64,000 bases of DNA from Pseudomonas marginalis (GCF_900105325.1 NZ_FNSU01000001.1:620001-684000); one strand, 5' to 3'. Counted from the stretch's first letter, positions 1 through 8,734 are shown. Program-made: numbers and translations. The notes: generated by a model from the sequence alone, not told the origin.

Positions 1-1
1 G

Positions 2-844
2 CAACTGATTCACTGGCCCGACGAAGTCGTCGTTGCCCTGTGTCAGCAGGGTTTCCGGGTGATCCGCTACGACAACCGCGATGTCGGCCTCTCCACCTGG
101 CGCCAGGCGCCGGCGAACGCCAACCTGACCTTTGAAGTGCTGCGCTACAAGCTCGGCCTGCCGGTATCGGCGCCGTACACGCTGACGGATATGGCCGATG
201 ACGCCCTGGGCCTGATGGACGCCTTGCAGGTCCAGCAATTCCACGTACTGGGCGCAAGCATGGGCGGCATGATCGCCCAGCACCTGGCGGCGATGGCGCC
301 CCAGCGCGTGGAAAGCCTGACCCTGGTCATGACCAGCTCCGGCGCCGAAGGCTTGCCGGCCCCGAATGCGGCGCTGGTGCAATTATTGTCGCGACGCAGT
401 GCGCCGAATCGTGAAGTGGCGCTGGAGCAGCAGGCCGATTTGCTCGCGGCGCTGGGCAGCCCGACTGTGAAGGACGATCGCCAGGTGCTGCTGCACCAGG
501 CGGCGCTGTCCTATGACCGCGCCTTCAACCCGGACGGCGTGAAGCGCCAGATCATGGCGATCCTCGCCGAACCCAGCCGTGTGCCGCTGCTCAACCAGCT
601 GCGCGTGCCGACACTGGTGGTCCACGGCACCGCCGACCCGTTGCTGCCGGTGATGCACGGCGTGCACCTGGCGGCGCATATCCAGGGCAGCCAGTTGAAG
701 TTGATTCCCGGCATGGCCCATCGTTTCCAGGAAGCGTTCAAGGCGCCGCTGCTGACGGCGGTGTTGCCGTACCTGCAGGCTCATCGTGAAGATGCCGCAC
801 ATTGGGCGCAGATTGACCCGGTCGCGCCTTCGAAGCTGCTGTGA
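2..844 (+). CDS. alpha/beta-fold hydrolase, 5' truncated by window edge
   Basis: The open frame runs in from the window edge without a start, so the N-terminus is missing; an internal GTG at 59 is not the real start because the frame upstream of it is still protein-like. The visible part has the RYDNRDVG strand/turn common in this hydrolase family, the nucleophile elbow GASMGG, a late acid region around HGTADPLLP and a catalytic-histidine candidate in GMAHRF. It is probably a cytoplasmic esterase-type hydrolase; the substrate cannot be inferred. The next gene starts 55 bp downstream on the same strand. Confidence 0.85.
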   Translation, partial: QLIHWPDEVVVALCQQGFRVIRYDNRDVGLSTWRQAPANANLTFEVLRYKLGLPVSAPYTLTDMADDALGLMDALQVQQFHVLGASMGGMIAQHLAAMAPQRVESLTLVMTSSGAEGLPAPNAALVQLLSRRSAPNREVALEQQADLLAALGSPTVKDDRQVLLHQAALSYDRAFNPDGVKRQIMAILAEPSRVPLLNQLRVPTLVVHGTADPLLPVMHGVHLAAHIQGSQLKLIPGMAHRFQEAFKAPLLTAVLPYLQAHREDAAHWAQIDPVAPSKLL

Positions 845-899
845 CATTGGTGTATCGTGCACCCTTTACGGCGTATTGAAGCCTGCGAGGTTGCCTGTC

Positions 900-1553
900 A
901 TGAGTACTCCCCTGAAAATCGATTTCGTCAGCGACGTGTCCTGCCCCTGGTGCATCATCGGCCTGCGCGGCCTGACCGAAGCCCTCGACCAGCTTGGCAC
1001 CGAGGTGCAGGCCGAGATCCATTTCCAGCCGTTCGAACTGAACCCGAACATGCCCGCCGAAGGGCAAAATATCGTCGAACACATCACCGAGAAATACGGC
1101 TCCAGCGCCGAAGAGTCCCAGGCCAACCGTGCGCGTATCCGCGACATGGGCGCCGAGCTGGGCTTTGCCTTCCGCACCGACGGCCAGAGCCGTATCTACA
1201 ACACCTTCGACGCACACCGCCTGCTGCATTGGGCCGGGCTCGAGGGCTTGCAGTACAACCTCAAGGAGGCGTTGTTCAAGGCCTACTTCAGCGATGGCCA
1301 GGACACTTCCGATCACGCCACCCTGGCGATCATCGCCGAAAGCGTCGGCCTGGATATCCAGCGCGCCGCCGAGATTCTCGCCAGCGATGAATACGCCGCC
1401 GAAGTCCGCGAGCAAGAGCAATTGTGGACCTCCCGTGGGGTGACGTCAGTGCCGACCATCGTGTTCAACGACCAGTACGCCGTCAGCGGTGGCCAGCCGG
1501 CGGAAGCCTTTGTGGGCGCGATTCGCCAGATCATCAACGAAGCTAAAAACTAA
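900..1553 (+). CDS. DsbA-family oxidoreductase (FrnE-like)
   Basis: A 217-residue thioredoxin-fold protein with the redox motif SCPWC at residues 14-18 and a helical insertion typical of the FrnE/2-hydroxychromene-isomerase branch of the DsbA family. The cis-proline loop reads GVTSVPT. There is no signal peptide, so it should act in the cytoplasm as a dithiol oxidoreductase or isomerase. I chose the ATG at 900 because the CPWC domain begins right after it; the frame stays open upstream to 786 but codes for nothing family-like. It is followed by a REP-type palindrome that may also end transcription. Confidence 0.85.
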   Translation: MSTPLKIDFVSDVSCPWCIIGLRGLTEALDQLGTEVQAEIHFQPFELNPNMPAEGQNIVEHITEKYGSSAEESQANRARIRDMGAELGFAFRTDGQSRIYNTFDAHRLLHWAGLEGLQYNLKEALFKAYFSDGQDTSDHATLAIIAESVGLDIQRAAEILASDEYAAEVREQEQLWTSRGVTSVPTIVFNDQYAVSGGQPAEAFVGAIRQIINEAKN

Positions 1554-1569
1554 AATCGGACACTGATCC

Positions 1570-1602
1570 AAATGTGGGAGGGGGCTTGCCCCTCCCACAT
1601 TT
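1570..1602. repeat. REP-type palindrome (GTGGGAGGGG...CCCCTCCCAC)
   Basis: Near-perfect hairpin with arms AAATGTGGGAGGGG and CCCCTCCCACATTT around a short CTT-type loop. This is the widespread P. fluorescens-group REP motif. Related copies in the window are at 3389, 11893, 12054 and 25291. It lies in the gap after the FrnE-like gene and can fold as a transcript-end hairpin. Confidence 0.85.
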
Positions 1603-1672
1603 GTTTCTCACTGTCCTTGAGGTAAGCGCTGGCCCGCCCCTTGCATCGACCCCCTAAAGCCATAGGGGAAAC

Positions 1673-2599
1673 ATGACCTTGAACATTCTCGACCTCGACC
1701 ACAGCCTCACCGGTCAGGCACCGATTGCCCGGCGTCTGGCCAGTGGCCGTGCCACGCGTATCGACCTGCTGGACCTGGGCCCGAAGCTGCGCCTGTGGTC
1801 CACCGAAAAAACCTGGAAGCGCTTCGCCGAACGCCTGGCCCGGCGGCCCCGGCCCACGGATGCGCGTCCGGAAATCCTGTTCGTCGGTTCCGGCGATTAT
1901 CACCACCTGACGCCGGCGTTTCTGGCCGACCTGAAAGAACCCATCAGCCTGATCCACTTCGACAACCACCCCGACTGGGTGCGCTTTGCGCCCAGGCGCC
2001 ACTGTGGCTCGTGGGTCAACCGCGCATTGAACATGCCGGCGATCAAACGCATCGTCACCCTCGGCCCCTGCAGCGATGACCTGCATAACCCGCAACTGCG
2101 TGGCGGCAACCTCGGTGCCCTCAAGCGCGGGCGCCTGCAACTGTTCCCCTGGCAGCACCCGCCGTCGAAAGTCTGGGGCCGGGTCGGCGATGGCGCCGGC
2201 CACCAGCAGCAGGAAAACCACCTGCACTGGCGCAACCTGGCGGAGCTGGACTGGCCGGCGTTTCTCGAGCAGATGATCGGCAGCCTGCCCACCGAAGCGA
2301 TCTGGATCACCATCGACAAAGACGTGCTCGCCAGTGAAGACGCCGCCACCAACTGGGACCAGGGCGGCATGCGCCTGACCCACCTGCTGCAAGCCCTGCG
2401 GGCGCTGGCGGCGCGCAAGCGCATCATCGGCATCGACGTGTGCGGCGAGTTCGCCACGCCGGCGTTCAGCAACGCGTTCAAGCGTTGGGAAGCCAAGTCC
2501 GACCAGCCGCCCGCGGAGCGCTGGAGCCCGGAGGATCTGCAGCGCAACGCCGCCACCAATGAAGCCCTGATCGACCTGTTTGAGGAGCTGTTCCCGTGA
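1673..2599 (+). CDS. arginase/agmatinase-fold family protein
   Basis: 308 residues. Metal-site motifs resembling the ureohydrolase fold are visible: FDNHPD near residue 98 (like the family F-D-A-H-x-D) and TIDKDVL near residue 221 (like D-x-D-x-x-D), plus GIDVCGEF near the C-terminus. The overall sequence differs from true arginases, so the reaction (amidino or amide hydrolysis) is not assignable. The start ATG at 1673 follows GGGGAAAC. Its stop overlaps the GTG start of the next membrane gene, so the three genes 1673-3377 form a translationally coupled operon. Confidence 0.75.
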   Translation: MTLNILDLDHSLTGQAPIARRLASGRATRIDLLDLGPKLRLWSTEKTWKRFAERLARRPRPTDARPEILFVGSGDYHHLTPAFLADLKEPISLIHFDNHPDWVRFAPRRHCGSWVNRALNMPAIKRIVTLGPCSDDLHNPQLRGGNLGALKRGRLQLFPWQHPPSKVWGRVGDGAGHQQQENHLHWRNLAELDWPAFLEQMIGSLPTEAIWITIDKDVLASEDAATNWDQGGMRLTHLLQALRALAARKRIIGIDVCGEFATPAFSNAFKRWEAKSDQPPAERWSPEDLQRNAATNEALIDLFEELFP

Positions 2600-2976
2600 G
2601 CCTGACCGTGGTGTTACTCGTGGCGTTTTCCATCGTGCTCGATGTGATCGGCCAACTGTGTTTCAAGCTCGGCCTGGACCGTTTGCCGGAGTTGGAGGGC
2701 GGCTTTCGCCTGAATGCGTTCTGGGGCCAGGTGTTCAATGCGCCGTTGCTGTGGGCGGGGATCGGTGCCTATGTAATCGAGTTTTTCGTGTGGCTCGAAG
2801 CGCTGTCTCGTGCGCCGTTGAGCCTGTTATTCCCGGCGGCGGCCCTGGCTTATTGCGGGGTGGTGCTGGCGGGCAAGGTGGTACTGGGCGAAACCGTCAG
2901 CCGACGTCGTTGGCTGGGCACGCTGGTGATTACCTTGGGTGTGATGCTGGTAGCGATTGCTGGGAGTCAGGCATGA
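2596..2976 (+). CDS. small EamA/SMR-type membrane transporter subunit
   Basis: 126 residues with four predicted transmembrane helices (about 2-20, 50-68, 75-95 and 102-122), the size of a half-transporter such as SMR or ArnE/ArnF subunits. The GTG start overlaps the stop of the arginase-like gene. The next gene encodes a second protein of similar size and topology and starts inside this gene's stop codon, which suggests a heterodimeric exporter or flippase. The substrate is unknown; by context it could be a guanidino compound or polyamine, which is inference only. Confidence 0.75.
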   Translation: MSLTVVLLVAFSIVLDVIGQLCFKLGLDRLPELEGGFRLNAFWGQVFNAPLLWAGIGAYVIEFFVWLEALSRAPLSLLFPAAALAYCGVVLAGKVVLGETVSRRRWLGTLVITLGVMLVAIAGSQA

Positions 2977-3377
2977 GTACGCAAACGATGCATACCGGTT
3001 GGTTGCATGGGCGCCTGGGCACGGTGGTGCTGTGGGCCTTGCTGATCTGCACCGAGAGTGCCGGGCAGCTGTTTACCAAAGTTGCAGGGGACCAACTGGG
3101 GCAGATGGATTTCAACTGGCAGTGGTTGTCCGAGGTGGCGCGTAACCCGGGGATCCTGGCGGCGATCGCCAGTTACATCGGCGCGTTTTTCGTGTGGATG
3201 CTGATCCTGCGGCGCAGCAGCCTGTCCCTGGCGTTTCCGCTCAGTTCGCTGGTGTTTGTGGTGGTGTTGCTGGGTTCGTGGCTGGGGCTGGGGGAACATA
3301 TCAGCCCGCTGCACTGGGTAGGCGTGGCGGTGATCATCGGCGGTATAGCGCTGCTGGCCGAAGGCGAAGAAAACTGA
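2973..3377 (+). CDS. small EamA/SMR-type membrane transporter subunit, partner of upstream gene
   Basis: 134 residues from the ATG at 2973, which overlaps the TGA of the previous gene. Four hydrophobic helices are visible after a short polar N-terminus. The pattern SLAFPLSSLVFV and the final GxxxxxGGIALL helix are typical of EamA-type repeats. The longer open frame from 2580 is not used, since it would overlap the whole upstream gene. It is the last gene of the operon and is followed by a degenerate REP-like hairpin at 3389. Confidence 0.75.
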   Translation: MSTQTMHTGWLHGRLGTVVLWALLICTESAGQLFTKVAGDQLGQMDFNWQWLSEVARNPGILAAIASYIGAFFVWMLILRRSSLSLAFPLSSLVFVVVLLGSWLGLGEHISPLHWVGVAVIIGGIALLAEGEEN

Positions 3378-3388
3378 AACACGAATTC

Positions 3389-3414
3389 ATGGGGAGTGGG
3401 CTTGCCCCTCCCAT
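3389..3414. repeat. degenerate REP-type palindrome
   Basis: ATGGGGAGTGGGCTTGCCCCTCCCAT-like hairpin, a diverged copy of the motif at 1570. It lies between the converging ends of the EamA-type gene and the MipA-type gene and may serve as a shared transcript end. Confidence 0.6.
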
Positions 3415-3430
3415 ATTTTGTTCGAAGTGA

Positions 3431-4201
3431 TCAATCGAACTTGTAGCTGATCGCCGTTTGTACCTGGCCCTGGTTCACGTCGCCGGTCTCCTTGACGATG
3501 CTGCTGTTGGCCGCCGAACCCACCAGGTGCACCCAGCTGGCGCTGGTCAGCAGTGACCAATTGGAGGCCAGGGGGAATTCGAAACTCTGGGTCAACGTGA
3601 GGTTCTGGAAGCCGCCGTTGGCGTTATACGGACGAATACCAGAGGCCGCGGATTCATTGGCGTCCACCCCGAAATAAGTCTGGGTCTGGCGCGCATCGGC
3701 GAAATTCGCCGCCAGGCCGCTGCTGCCGATCACCCCGCCACCCAGGGGGTAGCCCAGCTCGCCGCCGACCTTGCCCAGCGCGCCGCTCTGCGAGTGCCCG
3801 CCGCCCACGGCCTGGCCCATCCGGGCGTACACGCGCCAGAAGTCGGCCGGCGCGTATTGGATGAAGCCGCCCACTTCCGCCATGTCCGACACATTGCGCA
3901 GGCCTTGCAGCTCACCGTTGGAGGTACGCCCCTGCAGGTAGTTGATATAGGGGCCGGCGGTAAAACCGTTGGTGTTCAGGGCGCTCCAGGTCAGGCCGTC
4001 ATCGGTGCTCAGGCTGACGTTGCCCCAGTCCAGGTCCAGGTAGGGCACGGGGCGGGTTTCGTAGCGGCTGCCGGTGGGGTCGTGGGGTTGATAACTGAGG
4101 CCCGCGCCGGCTTCACCGGTGACCGGGGCTGCCAGGGCGGTGTCGGCAATGCCCCACAGCCCCAGTAAACCGGCGAATACAGCGCAAGTGAGTTTGAGCA
4201 T
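3431..4201 (-). CDS. MipA/OmpV family outer-membrane protein
   Basis: 256 residues with a clear Sec signal peptide (cleavage near ALAA-AP, residue 25). Alternating amphipathic strands and a C-terminal aromatic residue (SYKFD) fit an outer-membrane beta-barrel. The YLDLDW-NVSLST region and repeated Gly/Tyr strands fit the MipA/OmpV family, whose members serve as scaffolds or small porins. The gene is transcribed away from the sigma-54 operon at 4428, so its promoter shares the 4202-4427 gap. Confidence 0.75.
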   Translation of the reverse strand: MLKLTCAVFAGLLGLWGIADTALAAPVTGEAGAGLSYQPHDPTGSRYETRPVPYLDLDWGNVSLSTDDGLTWSALNTNGFTAGPYINYLQGRTSNGELQGLRNVSDMAEVGGFIQYAPADFWRVYARMGQAVGGGHSQSGALGKVGGELGYPLGGGVIGSSGLAANFADARQTQTYFGVDANESAASGIRPYNANGGFQNLTLTQSFEFPLASNWSLLTSASWVHLVGSAANSSIVKETGDVNQGQVQTAISYKFD

Positions 4202-4273
4202 GGAGCAGGTTCCTTATCTGGACATGCGCGCATGAACGCGCGAAGGGCATCCCTTGCGCAAGCACTCATCTTG

Positions 4274-4291
4274 TTTGTAGCGAGCTACAAA
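4274..4291. promoter_or_regulatory. perfect 8+2+8 palindrome, candidate enhancer site
   Basis: TTTGTAGC-GA-GCTACAAA is a perfect inverted repeat, followed at 4294 by a further TTGTAGC half-site. Its centre is about 107 bp upstream of the start expected from the -24/-12 promoter at 4363, which is the usual enhancer distance for sigma-54 activators. The likely binder is the Fis-type HTH of the response regulator at 10493, encoded at the end of the operon this promoter serves (inference). Confidence 0.6.
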
Positions 4292-4362
4292 AATTGTAGC
4301 TTGCACGACACATATCTCCACCGCTAACGCCAGAACCCCCAGCCCGGCTGGGCTTCAGCCAG

Positions 4363-4380
4363 TTGGCACACTCCCTGCTC
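4363..4380 (+). promoter_or_regulatory. sigma-54 (-24/-12) promoter of the 4428-11890 operon
   Basis: TTGGCACACTCCCTGCT matches the RpoN consensus, with invariant GG at 4365-4366 and GC at 4377-4378 exactly 10 nt apart. Transcription would start near 4390, about 38 nt before the first ATG. The operon's last gene is a sigma-54 activator, which fits self-contained control. Confidence 0.75.
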
Positions 4381-4427
4381 TACCCCTTGGGCAAGCGCAC
4401 ACAGCGCGCTCCTCAAGGTAAACGCAG

Positions 4428-5132
4428 ATGATCCACTGGCATATCGTGTGTGACTTCGACGGGACCATTACCCCCACCGATGTCATCGACAACGTCCTCC
4501 AACGCTTCGCCGGCCCCGAGTGGGAAACCATCGAACAGGAATGGCTGGATGGGCATATCGGTTCCCGCGAATGCCTGAGCCGTCAACTGGCGCTGATCAA
4601 GGCCACCCCAAGTGAACTGCTGGCGTATTTCGACAGTGTCGAGATCGACCCGGATTTCCCCGACTTCGTCGATCACGTGCTCGGCCTGGGCGCTTCCCTC
4701 GAAGTGGTCAGCGACGGTATCGAACAGGGGATTGCGCGGATCCTGTCGCGCAACTACGTGACCTTGCTGCCGATCCTCGCCAACCGCCTGCGCCAGGTCG
4801 ACCAGAACAGCTGGCGCATCGACTTCCCGTATGCCAGCGATGCCTGCCGCGCCGCGTCCGGCAACTGCAAGTGCAAATCCACCCCGCGCAACAAGCGCGT
4901 GCTGGTGATCGGCGACGGCAAGTCGGACATGTGCGTGGCCTCCACCGCCGACTTCGTGTTCGCCAAAGACAGCCTCGCCCAGTACTGCGCAGCCAACAAC
5001 ATCCCTCACGCGCGCTTCGACACCTTCGCCGAAGTGCCTGCGTTGCTGGCCCGCCTGCCTCAGGGCATCGCCGCCAACGCCACCACCTTCAATACCTCTT
5101 CTGACAATCAGGAACTCTTCCACCATGTCTGA
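4428..5132 (+). CDS. MtnX-like HAD-IB family phosphatase
   Basis: 234 residues. HAD motif I is DFDGT (nucleophile Asp9), the Ser of motif II lies in VVSDG, and motif III/IV is GDGKSDM with a following acidic pair. The fold is that of phosphoserine-phosphatase-like HAD-IB enzymes; the nearest named relative is MtnX of methionine salvage, but no other salvage gene is present. A Cys-rich insert (CRAASGNCKCK) is unusual. It is the first gene behind the sigma-54 promoter and its last 8 bp overlap the aminotransferase. It probably removes a phosphate from an intermediate that is then transaminated, or the reverse (inference). Confidence 0.8.
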   Translation: MIHWHIVCDFDGTITPTDVIDNVLQRFAGPEWETIEQEWLDGHIGSRECLSRQLALIKATPSELLAYFDSVEIDPDFPDFVDHVLGLGASLEVVSDGIEQGIARILSRNYVTLLPILANRLRQVDQNSWRIDFPYASDACRAASGNCKCKSTPRNKRVLVIGDGKSDMCVASTADFVFAKDSLAQYCAANNIPHARFDTFAEVPALLARLPQGIAANATTFNTSSDNQELFHHV

Positions 5133-6519
5133 TATCCGCATCGCTACCGCCGAAGACCAGATCCTCCTGGATAAAGAAGCCAAGTATTGCTCCTACGGCG
5201 ACACCGTTCACTACATCGAGCCACCGCGTATTTTCAGCCGTTGCGAAGGCTCCTACGTGTGGGACACCGAAGACCAGGCCTACCTCGACCTGCAAATGTG
5301 GTACTCGGCCGTCAACTTCGGCTACGCCAACCCGCGCCTGAACAATGCGTTGAAACAGCAGATCGACACCCTGCCGCAAATCGCCAGCCAGTACCTGCAC
5401 AAAGGCAAGATCGAGCTGTCGGAAATGATCGCGGTGGACGCCAAGAAGAAATTCGGCCTCGACGGTCGCGTGCACTTCAACGTCGGCGGTTCGCAGTCGA
5501 TCGAAGACTCCCTGAAGGTGGTGCGTAACGCCACCAACGGCAAAAGCCTGATGTTCGCCTTCGAAGGCGGCTATCACGGCCGGACCCTCGGCGCCTCGTC
5601 GATCACTTCCAGCTACCGCTACCGTCGTCGCTATGGCCACTTCGGCGAGCGCGCGCAGTTCATCCCGTTCCCGTACCACTTCCGCGGCCCCAAGGGCATG
5701 ACCAAGGAAGAGTACGGCAGCCATTGCGTGCAGCAATTCGCGCGCCTGTTCGAGACCGAATACAACGGTGTGTGGGACCCGAAAGTCGGCCAGAGCGAAT
5801 ACGCCGCGTTCTACGTCGAGCCGATCCAGGGCACCGGCGGCTACGTGATCCCGCCGATGAACTTCTATCGCGAACTCAAGCATGTGTTGGATCAGCACGG
5901 CATCCTGATGGTGTCCGACGAAATCCAGATGGGCTTCTACCGCACCGGCAAACTCTGGTCCATCGAGCACTTTGACGTACAACCGGACGTGATCGTGTTC
6001 GGCAAGGCGCTGACCAACGGCCTCAACCCACTGGGCGGCATCTGGGCCCGTGAAGAGTTGATCAACCCGAAGATCTTCCCGCCAGGTTCGACCCACTCCA
6101 CTTTCGCCTCCAACCCATTGGGCACGGCGGTGGGCCTGGAAATGTTCAAGATGACCAACGAAGTCGACTACGGCGCGATGGTCATGGCCAAGGGCAAATT
6201 CTTCCTCGAAGGCCTGCAGGACCTGCAGAAACGGTTCCCGATCATCGGCGACGTCGACGGCCTGGGCCTGGCCCTGCGCTGCGAAATCTGCGGCCCGGAC
6301 GGCTTCACGCCGGACAAGGCGACCCTGGACTACATGGTCGAAGAAGGCATGAAAGGCGACATGGTCGTCGATGGCCGCAAACTCGGCCTGATCCTCGACG
6401 TGGGCGGCTACTACAAAAACGTGATCACCCTGGCACCGTCCCTGGAAATCAGCTACCCGGAAATCGAACTGGGCCTGAAGCTGCTCGAGCAACTGCTGGT
6501 ACGGGCGACCCAACGGTGA
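5125..6519 (+). CDS. class III PLP-dependent aminotransferase
   Basis: 464 residues, full length for the family. The PLP aspartate motif SDEIQMGF and the lysine motif FGKALTNGLNPLGG are intact, as is the N-terminal gly-rich GGSQSIEDSL phosphate-binding part. The family moves amino groups of omega-amino acids, diamines or keto acids; the substrate here is unknown. It overlaps both neighbours (phosphatase by 8 bp, hydrolase by 4 bp), so it is translated in a coupled unit. The acceptor could be an aldehyde or ketone made from a phosphorylated precursor. Confidence 0.85.
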   Translation: MSDIRIATAEDQILLDKEAKYCSYGDTVHYIEPPRIFSRCEGSYVWDTEDQAYLDLQMWYSAVNFGYANPRLNNALKQQIDTLPQIASQYLHKGKIELSEMIAVDAKKKFGLDGRVHFNVGGSQSIEDSLKVVRNATNGKSLMFAFEGGYHGRTLGASSITSSYRYRRRYGHFGERAQFIPFPYHFRGPKGMTKEEYGSHCVQQFARLFETEYNGVWDPKVGQSEYAAFYVEPIQGTGGYVIPPMNFYRELKHVLDQHGILMVSDEIQMGFYRTGKLWSIEHFDVQPDVIVFGKALTNGLNPLGGIWAREELINPKIFPPGSTHSTFASNPLGTAVGLEMFKMTNEVDYGAMVMAKGKFFLEGLQDLQKRFPIIGDVDGLGLALRCEICGPDGFTPDKATLDYMVEEGMKGDMVVDGRKLGLILDVGGYYKNVITLAPSLEISYPEIELGLKLLEQLLVRATQR

Positions 6520-7490
6520 GCGCCGCCGGGATCGACCTCGGTGAAGGCAGTGCCGGTTTCGTTCTCGGTGAAGGTCCGGTCGGGATCCTGTTGATCCACG
6601 GCCTGACCGGCACCCCGACGGAGTTGCGCCAGGTCGCCAAGGGCCTGGTCAAGGCGGGTAACTGCACGGTGTACGTGCCCACCCTGGCCGGGCACTGCGG
6701 TGACAACAGCGACCTGCAGGCCACCGGCTGGCTGGACTGGTACGAGGGCGTGCGCAAGACCTTCGTGCAGGTCAGGCAACGCCACGAGCAGGTGTTTGTC
6801 GGTGGTTTGTCCATGGGTGCGGTGATGTCGATGTACGTGGCTGCCGAGCACCCTGGGCAAGTTGCCGGGCTGTTGATGTATTCCACCACCCTCAAGTACG
6901 ACGGCTGGAGCATCAACAAACTGGCGTTCCTCACGCCGTTGCTGATGAAGATTCCGTTCGGCGTGCATATCTGCCGCTTCGAAGAGAAGCCGCCCTACGG
7001 CATCAAGAACGAACGCCTGCGGGCAATCGTCGAGCGGCAGATGAAGGAAGGGCAGAGCAGCGAAGCCGGTTTGCTGACCATGGAAGGCATCACGGTGCGC
7101 GAGTTGCACCGCATGAATGCCGTGGTCAGGAAACGCATGCCCAAGGTCAAGGTGCCGGCCCTGGTGCTGCACTCCCTCGAAGACGACATCACCAGCCGCT
7201 GGAACGCCGATTACGTGGAGCGTCACCTGGGCGGCCCGGTGACCAAGATCCTGCTGGACAACTGCTACCACATGATCACCGTCGACCTGCAATACCGCCG
7301 GGTGATCGAGTTGAGTGCCGACTTTGTCGAGCGGCACACCGCGTTTGTGGACGCCGGCTTACTGGGTGGTGAGCGGGCTTGTTGTGGTGAGCCAGCTTGC
7401 TGTGGTGAGCGGGCTTGCCCCGCGCTGGGCGGCGAAGCCGCCCCAAACCCAGGCACCTCAGTTCTAACTGGACGCATGCAGTGTCAGTGA
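6516..7490 (+). CDS. alpha/beta hydrolase (carboxylesterase/lysophospholipase-like) with REP-encoded tail
   Basis: 324 residues. Oxyanion segment LIHGLTGTP, nucleophile motif GLSMGA, acid in HSLEDDIT and a histidine in NCYHMIT define a complete catalytic set, as in thermophilic Est30-type carboxylesterases. The catalytic domain ends near residue 280. The last ~40 residues are repeats of GERACC/GEPACC and GGEAAP read directly from a REP element (7366 on), so the original stop appears to have been lost or displaced. It probably hydrolyses an ester or acyl group in the product of this operon (inference). Confidence 0.8.
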   Translation: MSAAGIDLGEGSAGFVLGEGPVGILLIHGLTGTPTELRQVAKGLVKAGNCTVYVPTLAGHCGDNSDLQATGWLDWYEGVRKTFVQVRQRHEQVFVGGLSMGAVMSMYVAAEHPGQVAGLLMYSTTLKYDGWSINKLAFLTPLLMKIPFGVHICRFEEKPPYGIKNERLRAIVERQMKEGQSSEAGLLTMEGITVRELHRMNAVVRKRMPKVKVPALVLHSLEDDITSRWNADYVERHLGGPVTKILLDNCYHMITVDLQYRRVIELSADFVERHTAFVDAGLLGGERACCGEPACCGERACPALGGEAAPNPGTSVLTGRMQCQ

Positions 7491-7577
7491 TGGGGCGGCT
7501 TCGCCACCCGGCGCGGGGCAAGCCCGCTCACCACAACAGCAAGCGCGCTCACAACAGCAAGCCCGCTCACCACAAGA
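7366..7577. repeat. large BIME: inverted pair of REP arrays inside the operon
   Basis: Left arm about 7366-7450 and right arm about 7488-7577 are inverted copies. Each has repeats of GTGAGCGGGCTTG followed by CCCCGCGC and GGCGAAGCCGCCCC. The arms can pair into a long hairpin with a ~38-nt loop. The left arm is translated as the tail of the hydrolase and the right arm ends just before the acyltransferase start, so the element sits between two genes of one operon and could set their relative mRNA levels. Confidence 0.85.
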
Positions 7578-7609
7578 TGTCGCTCGCCAGCCATAACAAG
7601 GGAAACGAT

Positions 7610-8734
7610 GTGATCACCACCCAAGCCTTCCCGACCATCCGGGCCCTCCAGCGTAGCGCCTGGAACGACTGTTTTCCCGGTGCCCTGGAAGACTGGGACT
7701 ATTACGTCGCCGTGGAAAACGCCGCCATCGATGACTTCCAATGGCGCTACCTGGCGGTTTACGACAATGGAACGCTGGTGGCCGTGGCCGCCGCCTTCAT
7801 CACCCATTATCGCCTCGACACCACGGTGTCGGGCGCCGGCAAGCGTTTGGCCGAACGTGTGGAGCGGCTGTGGCCGGGTGTTTTGCAATTGGGCCTGTAT
7901 GCCATTGGCTCCCCGGTGGCCGAGCGTTGCGACGCCGGGGTTGCCAGTGGCGTGCCCGAGTCGCGTCGCCCGTTGTTGCTCAAACACTTGCTGGAAGCCG
8001 CGCGCCAGGATGCCGATGATTTCGGTATCGGCCTGCTGGCGGTCAAGGATGCACCCAGCCAGGATCCCCATTGGCTCGACAGTTGCCGGGTGGCGGGTTT
8101 TCAAAGCATGCCGGGCTTGCCCACCGGGGTGTTGCCGCTGCCGTACGGTTCGGTGGACGCCTACCTCGGTTCGCTGGGCAAATCCACCCGCAAGGACTTG
8201 CGCCGCAAGCTGCGTGCACCTGGACCACGGGTGGAATGGCGCGGCAATATCGACGACGTGCTGCCCGAGGTCATGGGCCTGTACGAAGCCACATTGAAGC
8301 GCGCCGAGTTGCAGTTCGAACACCTGCCTGCCGGCTATTTCACCGGCGTGCTGGAACGCCTTGGCGATCGCGCCGTCTGTGTTCTTTACTGGGTCGACGA
8401 GCAGTTGGTGGCGTTCAACCTGCTGCTGCTGGACGAGCACCGGTTGGTGGACAAGTTTTTCGCCCATGACGTTGCGTTCAGCCGTGACTACAACCTGTAC
8501 TTCCGCAGCTGGCTGACCAACGTCGACTACTGTATTCAACACAATATTGCGGTGTATGAGTGCGGCCAGGCCGGGTATGCCAGTAAGCTGCGCCTGGGCT
8601 GCGAGTTCCAGGGCAACAGTGTGTTTTTCCGCCACCGCAACCGGCTGGTCAACGGCCTGCTCACGCTTGTAAAACTGTTTATTCGACCGGATCGTTCCGA
8701 CCCTGCCATGGCTGCTGCGATAAGCGAAACCTGA
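7610..8734 (+). CDS. GNAT-fold N-acyltransferase (BioF2-like/FemAB-like)
   Basis: 374 residues from the GTG at 7610, chosen because AAGGGA lies 6 nt upstream; an in-frame ATG at 7577 at the edge of the REP element is the alternative, and the frame open from 7415 is REP sequence. The C-terminal half contains STRKDLRRKLR, a long helical segment and YECGQAGYASKLRLGC, typical of the BioF2-like acetyltransferase domain. This family transfers acyl or aminoacyl groups in lipid, polysaccharide or peptide synthesis. Its place after the aminotransferase suggests it acylates the new amine (inference). It shares one base with the kinase start. Confidence 0.75.
   Translation: MITTQAFPTIRALQRSAWNDCFPGALEDWDYYVAVENAAIDDFQWRYLAVYDNGTLVAVAAAFITHYRLDTTVSGAGKRLAERVERLWPGVLQLGLYAIGSPVAERCDAGVASGVPESRRPLLLKHLLEAARQDADDFGIGLLAVKDAPSQDPHWLDSCRVAGFQSMPGLPTGVLPLPYGSVDAYLGSLGKSTRKDLRRKLRAPGPRVEWRGNIDDVLPEVMGLYEATLKRAELQFEHLPAGYFTGVLERLGDRAVCVLYWVDEQLVAFNLLLLDEHRLVDKFFAHDVAFSRDYNLYFRSWLTNVDYCIQHNIAVYECGQAGYASKLRLGCEFQGNSVFFRHRNRLVNGLLTLVKLFIRPDRSDPAMAAAISET

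Noticed and set aside
5089..6513. 474-codon frame opposite the aminotransferase
   Set aside because: Antisense shadow; the aminotransferase carries complete family motifs.
7415..7609. N-terminal extension of the acyltransferase frame through the REP right arm
   Set aside because: The sequence is REP repeat read as protein; the GTG at 7610 has its own ribosome site.
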